This document shows positions 25,701 to 40,000 of a DNA stretch of 64,000 nt, in pieces. A program made the translations under genes and the position numbers. Location of the stretch: positions 32,809,001-32,873,000 of the forward strand of contig CM060843.1 in assembly GCA_030762175.1 (NCBI GenBank), read 5' to 3'. The stretch comes from Metallyticus violacea. Its lineage: Eukaryota > Arthropoda > Insecta > Mantodea > Metallyticidae. The notes under the pieces were generated by a model, which worked only from the letters and a program-made list of their open reading frames with translations, made no database searches and had not been told where the DNA came from. Numbering within the stretch: the stretch's first letter is position 1; every line of letters starts with the position of its first letter.

Positions 25701-26911
25701 AATCTAAACTAAACTAACTAAGCTTAACTAAACTAAACTAAACTGAACTAAACTATCCTAACCTAAATTAATCTAACCTAACCTAACCAAACCGAAACTA
25801 AACTAAACTAAACTGTAAAATAAACTATAAACTAAACTAAACTAAACTATAAATTATCTAAACTAAACTAAACTAAGCTAAACTAAAGTAACCTGACTTA
25901 ACCTAACCTAACCTAAACTCAAATAAATTAACCTAACCTAACGTAACGTAAAGTAAACTAATCCAAAATAAACTAACTAAGCTAATCTAAACTAAACTAC
26001 ACTAAATTAAACTATACTAAACTATATACTTAAATATAAACTAAACTAAACTAATTAATAAACTAAAATATAAACTAAACTAAACATAACTAAACTAAAC
26101 TAAACTATAAACTAAACTAAACCATAAACTAAACTAAAATAAACTAAACTATAAATTATCTAAACTAAACTAAACTAAAGTAACCTAACTCAACCTAACC
26201 TAACCTAACGTAAACTAAACTAAACTTACCGAATCTAATTCAAACTAAACTAAACTAGAAACTAAAGTAAACTATAAACTAAACTATAAACTAAACTAAA
26301 TTAAACTAAATTATAAATTATCTAAACTAAACTAAACTAAACTAAAGTAACCTAACTTAAACTAACCTAACCTAACCTAAACTAAACTAACCTAACCTAA
26401 CCTAACCTAACGTAACGTAAACTGTATTAATCTAAAATAAACTAACTAAGCTAAGCTAAACTAAACTAAACTAAACTAACTTAACCTAACATAACCTAAC
26501 GTAACCGAATCTAACCTAAACTAAACTAACCTAACCTAACCTAACCTAACCTACCTAACCTAAACTAAACTAAACTAAGCTAAGCTAAGCTAAGCTAACC
26601 TAACCTAACCTAACATAACCTAAACGAAACTAAATTAACTAAACTAAATTAACAATAAATTGAACTACAAACCAAAATAAATTATAAACTAATTTATAAA
26701 CTATACTAAACTATTAACTAAAATAAATTAACTAAACTAAACTAACCTAAACTAACCTAACTTAAACTAAACTAAATTAAACTAAACTAGGCTAACCTTA
26801 CCTAACCTAAAATAAACTAAACTACACTAAACTATTCTAAATCCAACTAAAATAAACTAAACTAACCTAACCTAACTTAACCTAACCTAACCCAAACTAA
26901 ATTATACTCTA
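22735..26911. repeat. Array block P, copy 2
   Basis: Second copy of block P. It continues the earlier, truncated copy of the 19-kb repeat (16.5-26.9 kb aligns with 33.2-43.96 kb). At ~26,912 its pattern stops abruptly after CTACTAACCTAAC and switches to the sequence that in the later copies lies 1.96 kb further on. Confidence 0.88.
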
Positions 26912-26950
26912 CTAACCTAACAAAACCTAACCTAAATAAACTAATCTAAA

Positions 26951-27070
26951 TTAAACTAAACTAACCTATCCTCACCTAACCTAAACTATACTAAAATAAA
27001 CTACACTAAATTAAACTAAACTAACCTATCCTCACCTAACCTAAACTATACTAAAATAAACTACACTAAA
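26951..27070. repeat. Exact 60-bp tandem duplication
   Basis: Two identical 60-bp units lie head to tail, each carrying CCTATCCTCACCTAACC and CTACACTAAA. The same doubled unit is present at 45,949-46,068, so it predates duplication of the 19-kb unit. Confidence 0.93.
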
Positions 27071-30000
27071 TTAAACTAAACTAACCTAACCCAACCTAAA
27101 CTAAACCAAGCTATACTAAACTAAACTAAACTTAAACTAAACTAAACTTAACTAAACTAAACATAACTAAACTTAGCTAACCTAACCTAACCTAACCTAA
27201 CCTAAACTAAACTAAACAAAACTAAAGTAAAGTAAACTAAACTAATCTAAACTAAACTAACCTGACCTAACATAAACTAACCTAACGTAACCTAACCTAA
27301 ACTATAAACTAAACTAAACTAAACTATCCTAACCAAACCTAACCTAACCTAAACTAAACTAAACTAATCTAACCTACCCTAATCTAAACTAAACTAAACT
27401 ATACTAAACTGTAAACTAAACTAACCTAAACTATATGCTAAACTAAACTAAAGTATAAATTAACTAAACTAAACTAAACTTAACTAAAGTAACCTAACCT
27501 AACCTAACCTAAACTAAACTAAATTAACCTAACCTAACCTAAGCTAACCTGAGCTAAACTATACTAAACTAAACTAAATTAAACTAAACAATAAACTAAA
27601 CTAAACTTAACTAAACTAAACTATAAAATAAACTAAACTAAACTAAACTTTACTAAATTAACCTAATAAAACCTAACCTAAACTAAACCAAACTAAACTA
27701 AACTCATCTAAAATAGCCTAAACTAAACTATAAACTAAACTATAGGCTTAAGTATAAAATAAACTAAACTAAACTAAACTAACTTCACCTTACCTAACAA
27801 AAATAAACTAAACTACTATAATAAACTACACTAACCTAACCTAACCTAACCTAGCCTAAACTAACGTAACCTAAACTAAAAAAACTAACCTAACCTAAAC
27901 TAACCTAAACTAAACTAAACTAACCTAACCTAACCTAACCTAAACTAAACTAAACTAAACTAAACTAAACCAAACTAAACTAAACTAAACTAAACCAAAC
28001 TAAACTAAACTAAACTAAACCATAAACTAAACTATAAACTAAACTAAATTATAAACTAAACTATAATCTAAAATAAAATAAACTAAATTAAAATAAATTA
28101 AACTAAACTAAATTAAACAAAACTAAACTATAAACTAAACTATAATCTAAACTATTAACTAAACTAAACTATAAACTAAAATATACTAAAATAAACTAAA
28201 CTAAACTATCCCAACCTAACCTAACCTAACCTATACTAAACTAAACTAATCTAATCTAACTTTACCTAAACTAAACTAAACTAAACTAAACTATAAACTA
28301 AACTAAAGTATAAACTAAACTAAAGTAAACTAAACTATAAATTATATAAACTAAACTAAACTAAACTAAAATAACCTAACTCAATCCAACCTAATCTAAC
28401 CTAAACTAAACTAAACTTACCTAATCTAACTTAACTAAACTAAACTAAACTAAACTAAACTATAAAATAAAGTAAACTATAAATTAAACTATAAACTATA
28501 CTAAACTAAACTAAATTATAAATTATCTAAACTAAACTAAACTAAACTAAACTAACCTAACCTAACATAACCTAACGTAACGTAAACTGTACTAATCTAA
28601 AATAAACTAACTAAGCTAAACTAAACTAAACTAAACCAAACTAAACTAAACTAAACTAACTTAACCTAACATAACCTAACGTAACCGAACCTAACTTAAA
28701 CTAAACTAAACTAAACTAAGCTAACCTAACCTAACCTAACCTAACCTAAACTAAACTAAACTAAACTAAGCTAACCTAACCTAACCTAACCTAACATAAC
28801 CTAAACGAAACTAAACTAAACTAAATTAACTATAAATTAAACTATAAACTAAACTAAACTATAAACTAATTTATAAACTATACTAAACTATTCACTAAAA
28901 TAAACTATAAATTAAACTATAAACTATACTAAACTAAACTAAATTATAAATTATCTAAACTAAACTAAACTAACCAAAACTAACCTAACGTAAACTAAAA
29001 TAAATTAAATTAAACTAGGGTAACCTAACCTAACCTAAACTAATATAAACTAAACTAAACTACACTAAACTGTTCTAAATCCAACTAAAATAAATCAAAC
29101 TAAACTAACCTAACCTAACTTATCCTAACCTAACCTATACTAAACTAAATTAAACTCAACTAACCTAACCTAACCTAACCTAATTTAATCTAATCTGAAC
29201 TAAACTAAAGTAAACTAAATTAAAATAAACTAAACTAAACTACACTAAATTAAACTATAAACTAAACTAAATTAAACTACAAAATAAACTATAAACTTAA
29301 CTAAATAAAACTAAACTAAACTAAACTACACTAACCTAACCTAACCTTACCTAACATAACTGAAACTAAAGTAAACTGAACTAAAGTATGAACTAAACTA
29401 AACTGAACTATAAACTAAATTCTAAACTAAACTTAACTAAACCAAACTGTAAACTAAACTTAACTATACTAAACTAAACTAAACTAATCTAACCTAAACT
29501 AACCTAATGTAACCTAACCTAACCTAACCGAAACTAAACTAAACTAAACTAATCTAACCTAACCTAAATTAAACTAAACTAAACTAAACTGAACTATAAA
29601 CTAAAGTAAACTATAAACTAATCTATAAACTAAATGAGACTAAACTAAACCATAAATTATCTAAACTAAACTAAGCTAAAGTAACCTAACTTAACCTAAC
29701 CTAACCTAATTAAACTAAATTAAAATAACCTAACATAACCTAACCTAACCTAACGTAAGCTATACTAATCTAAAATCAACAAACTGAGCTAAACTAAACT
29801 AAAGTAAACTATATACTTAATTATGAACTAAAGTAATAAATAAACTAAACTAAACTAAACTAAGCTAACCTAACCTAACCTAAACTAAACTAATCAAAAC
29901 TAAAGTAAAGTAAACTAAACTAATCTAAACTAAACTAACCTAACCTAATCTAATCTAACCTAACGTAACGTAACCTAAACTATACTATAAACTAAACTAA

Positions 30001-33000
30001 ACTAAACTACCCTAACCTAACCTAACCTAACCTAAACTAAACTAAACTAATCTAACATACCCTAAACTAAACTAAACTAAACTATACTAAACTATAAACT
30101 AAACTAAACTATATGCTAAACTAAAGTATAAATTAACTAAACTAAACTTAACTAAAGTAACCTAACCTAACCTAACCTAAACTAAACTAAATTAACCTTA
30201 CCTAGGCTAACCTGAGCTAAACTATACTAAACTAAATTAAATTAAACTAAACAAAAGTATAAACTTAACTATAAACTGAACAAAACTAAACTATAAACTA
30301 AACTAAACTAAATTGCACACTAAACAAAACTTAACTAAAATAAATTAAAATAAACTCAACTAAACTGAACTATAAACAAAACTAAACAAATCTAAACTAT
30401 AAACTAAACTAAACTAAAATAAATTAAAATAAATTAAACTAAACTAAATTAAACAAAACTAAACTAAACTGAACTATAAACTAAACTAAACGAAATTAAA
30501 CTATAAACTAAACGAGACTAAACTAAACTAACCTAAACTAAAATAACCTAACCTAACCTAATCTAATCAAAACTAAACTAAACTAAACTAACCCAACCTA
30601 ACCTAACCTAACCTAACCTAATCTAAACTGAACTAAACAAAACTAAACTAACGTAACCTAATCTAAACTGAACTAAAATAAACTACACTAAACTAAACTA
30701 ACCTAACCTAACCAAACCTAACTTAAGCTTAACTATCCTAACCTAACATAAGCTAACCTAACCTAAACTAAACTAAACCTAAGTAAACAAAACTAAACTA
30801 TAAACTAAACGAAACTAAACTGAACTAAACTAAACTATATGCTAAACTAAACTAAAGTATAAATTAAATAAACCAAACTAAACTTAACTAAAGTAACCTA
30901 ACCTAACCTAAGCTAACCTGAGCTAAACTATACTAAACTAAACTAAATTAAACTAAACAAAAGTATAAACTTAACTATAAACTAAACTAAACTATAAACT
31001 AAACTAAACTAAACTAAATTGTACACTAAACAAAACTTAACTAAACTAAATTAAAATAAACACAACTAAACTGAACTATAAACTAAACTAAACAAATCTA
31101 AACTATAAACTAAACTAAACTAAAGTAAACTAACCTAAACTAACCTGACATTTATTAAACTGAACTAAACTAAATTAAACTAAACTAAACTATAAACTCA
31201 ACCATAAACTAAACTAAACTAAAGTAAACTAACCTAAACTAACCTGACATAACCTAAACTGAACTAAACTAACTAACCTAAACGAAACGAAACTAAACTA
31301 AACTAATCTAACCTAACCTAACCTAAACGAAACTAAACTAAACTAAACTAAACTATAAACTAAACTACACTAAACTAAACTAAACAAATCTAAACTATAA
31401 ACTAAACTAAACTCAACTAAAGTAAACTAACCTAAACTAACCTGACATAACCTAAACTGAATTAAAGTAAACTAACCTAACCTAACCTAAACTAAACTAA
31501 ACTAAATTCATTTAACTAAACTAAACTAAACTATACTAAACTAAACTAACCTAACCTAACCTAACCTAAACTAAACTAAACTTAACTAAACTAAACTATA
31601 AACTAAACCTGATTATACTATAAACTAAATAATAATCTAACTAAATTAAATTTTACTAACCTAACCTAATCTAACCTAAACTAAGGTAAAATAAACTAAA
31701 CTAACCTAACCTAACCTAACAGAACTAAACCTAACATAACCTAAGCTAACCTAACCTAAACTAAACTAAAGTAAACTAAACTAACCTAACACAACCTAAC
31801 CTAAACTAAAATACGGTAAACTAACCTAACCTAAACATCCTAGCCTAACCTAACCTAAATGAAACTAAACTATACTAAACTTAACTAAATTAAAAAAAAC
31901 TAAACTAAACTAAACGAAACTAAATTAAACTAACCTAACCTAACATAACCTAACCTAACTTAAGCTTACCTAACCTAAACTAAACTAACCTAACCTAAAC
32001 TAACATAAACTAAACTAAACTAAACTAACCTAACCTAACCTAACCTAAATTAACTAAACTAAACTAAACTAAACCAAACTAAACTAAACTAAATCAAACT
32101 AAACTAAACTAAACAAAACTATAAACTAAACTGTAAACTAAACTAAATTAAATTATAAACTAAACTATAATCTAAACTAAAATAAACTAAATTAAAATAA
32201 ATTAAACTAAACTAAATTAAACAAAACTAATGTATAATAAACTAAACTAATTTAAACTATAAACTAAACTATAAACTAAACTATAATCTAAACTATTAAC
32301 TAAACTAAACTAAAGTATAAACTAAAATATACTAAAATAAACTAAACTAAATTATCCTAACCTATCCTAACCTAACGTAAACTTAACTAAACTAATCTAA
32401 TCTAACCTTATTAAAACTAAACTAAACTAAACTAAACTAAACTAAACTAAACCATAAACTAAACTAAAATAAACTAAACTATAAATTATCTAAACTAAAC
32501 TAAACTAAAGTAACCTAACTCAACCTAACCTAACCTAACGTATACTAAACTAAACTTACCGAATCTAATTCAAACTAAACTAAACTATAAACTAAAGTAA
32601 ACTATAAACTAAACTATAAACTAAACTAAACTAAACTAAATTATAAATTATCTAAACTAAACTAAACTAAACTAAAGTAACCTAAATTAAACTAACCTAA
32701 CCTAACCTAAACTAAACTAAACTAACCTAACCTAACCTAACGTAACGTAAACTGTATTAATATAAAATCAACTAACTAAGCTAAGCTAAACTAAACTAAA
32801 CTAAACTAAACTAAACTAACTTAACCTAACATAACCTAACGTAACCGAACCTAACCTAAACTAAACTAAACTAAACTAACCTAACCTAACCTAACCTAAC
32901 CTAAACTAATCTAATCTAAGCTAAGCTAACCTAACCTAACCTAACCTAACCTAACATAACCTAAACGAAACTAAAATAAACTAAACTAAATTAAACTAAA

Positions 33001-36000
33001 CTAGGTTAACCTTACCTAACCTAAAAAAAACTAAACTACACTAAACTATTCTAAATCCAACTAAACTAACTAAACTAACCTAAACTAACTTAACCTAACC
33101 TAACCTAACCTAAAATAAATTATACTCTACTAACATAACCTAACCTAACCTAATCTAATCTAAACTAAACTAAACTAAACTATAAACTAAATTATAATCT
33201 AACTAAATTAAATTTAACTAACCTAACCTAACCTAACCTAAACTAACCTAAAATAAACTAAACTAACCTAACCTAACCTAACCAAACTAAACCTAACCAA
33301 ACCTAAACTAAACTAAACTAAACTAAACTAAACTAAAATAACCTAACCTAAACTAAACTAAATTACTAAAGTAAAATAAACTCACCTAACATAACCTAAG
33401 CTAACCTAGCCTAAACTAAACTAAAGTAAACTAAACTAACCTAGCCTAAACTAAACTAAAGTAAACTAAACTAACCTAACCCAACCTAACCTAAATTAAA
33501 CTAAACTAAACTAAGCTAACCTAACCTAAACTAAACTAAACTAAAACAAACAGAACTAAACTAAACCAAACCAAACTAAACTAAACTAAACCATAAACTA
33601 AACTATAATCTAAACTAAACTAAATTAAAAACTAAACTATATACTAAACTAAACTAAACTAAATTAAAATAAATTAAACAAAACTAAATTAAACAAAACT
33701 ATACTATACTAAACTAAACTAAACTGAACTATAAACTAAACTATAAACTAAACGAGTAAAATCTAAACTAAACTAAACTAAACTACACTAACCTAACCTA
33801 ACATAACCTAACTTAACCTAACCTAACCTAACCTAAACTAAACTAAACTAAACTAACCTACCTAACCTAAACTAAACTAACCTACCTAACCTAAACTAAA
33901 CTAAACTAAATTAAATTAACCTAACCTAATATAAACTGAACTAAACTAAACTGAACTAAACTACACTAACCTAACCTAACATAACCTAACCTAACCTAAC
34001 GTAACCTAAACCAAACTTAAGTAAACTAAACTAAACTAAACTAATCTAAACTAAATTAATTTAAACTATAAACTAAACTATAAACTAAACTAAATTAAAT
34101 AAAATAAACTAAACTAAACTATCCTAACCTATCCTAACCTAAACTAAGCTAAACTAATGTAACCTAACCTAACCTAACCTAAACTACACTAAACTAAACT
34201 AAATTATAAACTAAACTAAACAATAAATAAACTAAAATAAACTACACTAAATTAAACTAAACTAAACTAAAGTAACCTAACTTCACCTAACCTAACCTAA
34301 CCTAACCTAAACTAAACTAAACTTACCTAACCTAACATAACCTAACGTAAACTATACTAATCTAAACTAAACTAACTAAGCTTAACTAAACTAAACTAAA
34401 CTGAACTAAATTATCCTAACCTAAATTAAAGTAATCTAACCTAACCTAACCAAACCGAAACTAAACTAAACTAAACTGTAAAATAAACTATAAACTAAAC
34501 TAAACTAAACTATAAATTATCTAAACTAAACTAAACTAAGCTAAACTAAAGTAACCTGACTTAACCTAACCTAACCTAAACTAAAATAAATTAACCTAAC
34601 CTAACGTAACGTAAAGTAAACTAATCCAAAATAAACTAACTAAGCTAATCTAAACTAAACTACACTAAACTAAACTATACTAAACTATATACTTAACTAT
34701 AAATAAAACTAAACTAATTAATAAACTAAACTATAAACTAAACTAAACATAACTAAACTAAACTAAGCTATAAACTAAACTAAACCATAAACTAAAATAA
34801 AATAAACTAAACTATAAATTATCTAAACTAAACTAAACTAAAGTAACCTAACTCAACCTAACCTAACCTAACGTAAACTAAACTAAACTTACCGAATCTA
34901 ATTCAAACTAAATTAAACTAGAAATTAAAGTAAACTATAAACTAAACTATAAACTAAACTAAACTAAACTAAATTATAAATTATCTAAACTAAACTAAAC
35001 TAAACTAAAGTAACCTAACTTAAACTAACCTAACCTAACCTAAACTAACGTAACGTAAACTGTATTAATCTAAAATAAACTAACTAAGCTAAGCTAAACT
35101 AAACTAAACTAAACTAACTTAACCTAACATAACCTAACGTAACCGAACCTAACCTAAACTAAACTAAGCTAACCTAACCTAACCTAACCTACCTAACCTA
35201 AACTAAACTAAACTAAGCTAAGCTAAGCTAACCTAACCTAACCTAACCTAACATAACCTAAACGAAACTAAAATAAACTAAACTAAATTAACAATAAATT
35301 GAACTACAAACCAAAATAAATTATAAACTAATTTATAAACTATACTAAACTATTAACTAAAATAAATTAACTAAACTAAACTAACCTAAACTAACCAAAC
35401 CTAAACTAAACTAAATTAAACTAAACTAGGCTAACCTTACCTAACCTAAAATAAACTAAACTACACTAAACTATTCTAAATCCAACTAAACTAAACTAAA
35501 CTAACCTAACCTAACTTAACCTAACCTAACCTAACCTAAACTAAATTATACTCTACTAACCTAACATAACCTAACCTAATCTAATCTAAACTACACTAAA
35601 CTAAACTAAAGTAAACTAAATTAAACTAAACTAAACTAAACTACACTAAATTAAACAATAAACTAAACTAAATTAAACTACAAAATAAACTAAAAACTTA
35701 GCTAAACAAAACTAAACTTAACTAAACTACACTAACCTAACCTAACCTAACCTAACCTAACTGAAACTAAAGTAAACTAAAATAAAGTATGAACTAAACT
35801 AAACTGAACTATAAACTAAATTATAAACTAAACTTAACTAAACTAAACTGTAAACTAAACAAAACTTAACTAAACTTAACTATACTAAACTAAACTAAAC
35901 TAAGCTAACCTAAACTAACTTAATGTAACCTAATCTAACCTAACCGAAACTAAACTAAACTAAACTAATCTAACCTAATCTAACTTAAACTAATCTAACC

Positions 36001-36610
36001 TAAACTGAACTATAAACTAAAGTAAACTATATACTAATCTATAAATTAAACTTAACTAAACTAAATCATAAATTATCTAAACTAAACTAAACTAAGCTAA
36101 AGTAACCTAACTTAACCTAACCTAACCTAATTAAACTAAACTAAACGAACCTAACCTAACCTAACCTAACGTAACGTAAGCTATACTAATCTAAAATAAA
36201 CAAACTAAGCTAAACTAAACTAAACTAAACTATATACTTAACTATAAACTAAACTTATAAATAAACTAAAATAAACTAAACTATAAACTAAACAAAACTT
36301 ACCTAAACTAAACTAAAGTAACTTAACCTAACATAACCTAACGTAACCGAACCTAACCTAAACTAAACTAAACTAAACTAAGCTAATCCAACCTAACCTA
36401 ACATAACTTAAACGAAACTAAACTGAACTAAACTAAAATATAAACTACAATATAAACTGAACTAAACTATAAACTAAACTCTAAACTATACTGAATTATT
36501 AACTAAAATAAATTAACTAAACTATACAAACCTAAAATAACCTAACATAAGCTAAATAGAATTAAACTAAACTAACCTAACCTAACCTAACCTAAAAATA
36601 ACTAAACTAA

Positions 36611-37068
36611 ACTTAAATAACCTAACCTGACCTAACTAAATCTAACCTAAACTAAATTAAACTAAACTAAACTAAACTAAACTAAACTAAATTAAGTAAA
36701 CCAAATTAAATTAAACTAAACTAACCTAAACTAAACGAACCTAACCTAACCTAACCTAACCTAACCTAAACTAACCTAAAATAAACTAAACTAACCTAAC
36801 CTAACCTAACCAAACCAAACCTAACCTAAACTAAACTAAACTTAAATAACCTAACCTGACCTAACTAAATCTAACCTAAACTAAATTAAACTAAACTAAA
36901 CTAAACTAAACTAAACTAAACTAAATTAAGTAAAGTAAATTAAATTAAACTAAACTAAACTAAACTAAACGAACCTAACCTAACCTAACCTAACCTAACC
37001 TAAACTAACCTAAAATAAACTAAACTAACCTAACCTAACCTAACCTAACCAAACCAAACCTAACCTAA
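36611..37068. repeat. 229-bp tandem duplication within the array
   Basis: ACTTAAATAACCTAACCTG occurs at 36,611 and 36,840 with matching following sequence. The equivalent place near 19,884 has a single unit, while the copy at 55,342/55,571 is also doubled. Confidence 0.88.
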
Positions 37069-40000
37069 CCTAAACTAAACTAAACGAAACTAAACTAAAC
37101 TAACCTAACCTAAACTAAACTAAACTAAACTCACCCAACATAACCTAAGCTAACCTAACCTAAACTAAACTAAAGTAAACTAAACTAACCTAACCTAACC
37201 TAACCTAAACTAAACTAAACTAAGCTAACCTAACCTAAACTAAACTAAACTAAACGAAACAGAACTAATCTAAACCAAACCAAACGAAACTAAACTAAAC
37301 CATAAACTAAACTATAAACTAAACTAAACTAAATTATAAACTAAACTATAAACTAAACTAAACTAAATTAAAATAAATTAAACAAAATTAAATTAAACAA
37401 AACTAAACTATACTAAACTAAACTAAACTGAACTATAAACTAAACTATAAACTAAACGAGACAAATCTAAACTAAACTAAACTAAACTACACTAACCTAA
37501 CCTAACATAACCTAACGTAACCTAACCTAACCTATCCTAACCTAAACTAAACTAAACTAAACTAACCTAACCTAACCTAACCTAAACTAAACTAAATTAA
37601 ATTAACCTAAGCTAATATAAACTGAACTTAAATAAACTAAACTAAAGTAACCTAACCTAAACTAACCTAACATAACCTAAACTAAACTTAAGTAAACTAA
37701 ACTAAACTAAACTAATCTAAACTAAACTAATTTAAACTATAAACTAAACTAAAATAAAGTAAACTAAACTATCCTAACCTAACCTAACCTAACCTAAACT
37801 AAACTAATATAACCTAACCTAACCTAACCTAAACTACACTAAACTAAACTAAATTATAAACTAAACTAAACTATAAATAAACTAAAATAAACTAAACTAA
37901 ATTAAACAAAACTAAACTAAAGTAACCTAACTTCCCCTAACCTAACATAACCTAAACAAAGCTAAACTGAACTAAACTATCCTAATCTAACCTAAATTAA
38001 ATTAATCTAACCTAACCTACCGGATACTAAATTAAACTAAACTGTAAACTAAACTATAAACTAAATTAAACTAAACTATAAATTATCTAAACTAAAGTAT
38101 ACTAAGCTAAACTAAAGTAACCTAACTTAACCTAACCTAACCTAAACTAAAATGAATTAACCTAACCTAACCTAACCTAACCTAACGTAACGTAAACTAA
38201 TCTAATCCAAAATAAACTAACTAAGCTAATCTAAACTAAACTAAACTAAACTAAACTAAACTAAACTATACTAAACTATATACTTAACTATAAACTAAAC
38301 TAAACTAATTAATAAACCAAACTATAAACTAAACTAAACATAACTAAACTAAACTAAATTAAACTAAACTAAACTAACTTAACCTAACGTAACCTAACGT
38401 AACCGAACCTAACCTAAACGAAACTAAACTAAACTAAACTAAACTACACTATAAACTAAACTAAACTATAAACTATACTAAACTTTAAACTAAAATAAAT
38501 TAACTAAACTAAACTACCCTAAACTAACCTAACTTAAACTAAATTAAATAAACTAACCTAAATTACCTAACAAAAATTAACTAAACTAAACTAAACTATT
38601 CTAATTCCAACTAAATTAAACTAAACTAAATTAACTAACCTAACCTAACTTAATCTAACCAAACCTAACCTAAACTAAACTAAACTATACTTAACTAACC
38701 TAACCTAACCTAACCTAACCTAACGTAACCTAACCTAAACTAAACTTAACTAAACTAAACTAAAACTAAACTAAAATAAACTAAATTAAACTAAATCAAA
38801 CTAAACTACACTAAATTAAACTATAAACTAAACTAAAATAAACTACAAAATAAACTATAAACTTAACTAAAAAAACTAAACTAAACTAAACTAAACTAAA
38901 CTAACCTAACCTAACATAACCTAATTTAAACTAAACTAAACTAAAGTATAAACTAAACTAAACTAAACTATAAACTAAATTATAAACTAAACTAAACTAT
39001 AAATTAACTAAACTAAACTAAACTAAACTAACCTAACCCAACCTAAAACAAACTAAACTAATCTAATCTAAATTAACTAACCTAAACTAAACAAAACTAA
39101 ACCAAACTAAACCATAAACTAATCTATAAACTAAACTAAACTAAACTATAAACCAAACTGTAAACTAAACTTAACTACACTATACTGTAAACTAAACTAA
39201 ACTTAAATAAACTTAACTAAACTAAACTAAACTAACCCAAAATAACCTAACTTAAATTAACCTAACCTAACCTAACCTAAACTAAACTAAACTAAATTAA
39301 ACTTAACTAACCTAAACTAAACTAAACTAAACTATACTAAACTAATCTAAACTAAACTGCACTATAAACTAAACTATAAACTAAACTAGACTATAATCTT
39401 AACTGTAAACTAAATTAAACCATAAACTAAACTATAAACTAAATTTAACTAAATTAAACTAAACGAACCTAACCCAACTTAACCTAACTTAATCTAAACT
39501 AAAACAAAAGTAAACTAAGCTAACCTAAACTGACCTATCCTCACCTAACCTAAATGAAACTAAACTATACTAAACTTAACTAAATTAAAAAAAACTAAAC
39601 TAAACTAAACTATAAACTAAACGAAACTAAATAAAACTAACCTAACCTAACATAACCTAACCTAACTTAAGCTTACCTAACCTAAACTAAACTAAACTAA
39701 GTTAACCCAAACTAACCTAACCTAACCTAAATTAAACTAAACTAAACTAACCTAACCTAACCTAAACTAAACTAAACTAAATTCAACTAAACTAAACTAA
39801 ACTAAACTAACTTAAATTAACCTAACCTAACTTAAACTAAACAAACCTAACCTAACCTAAACTAAATTAAACTAATTTAAACTATAAACTAAACTATAAA
39901 TTAAACTAAACTTAAGTATAAACTAAGCTATTAACTAAACTATACTAAACTAAATTGTAAGGTAAACTAAACTTAGCTAAACTAAACTAAACTAAACTAA

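Noticed and set aside
30190..30200. CCTAGG and similar G-containing spots as possible inverted telomere repeats
   Set aside because: They are isolated point variants in C-strand repeats; no consecutive TTAGG units on the + strand.
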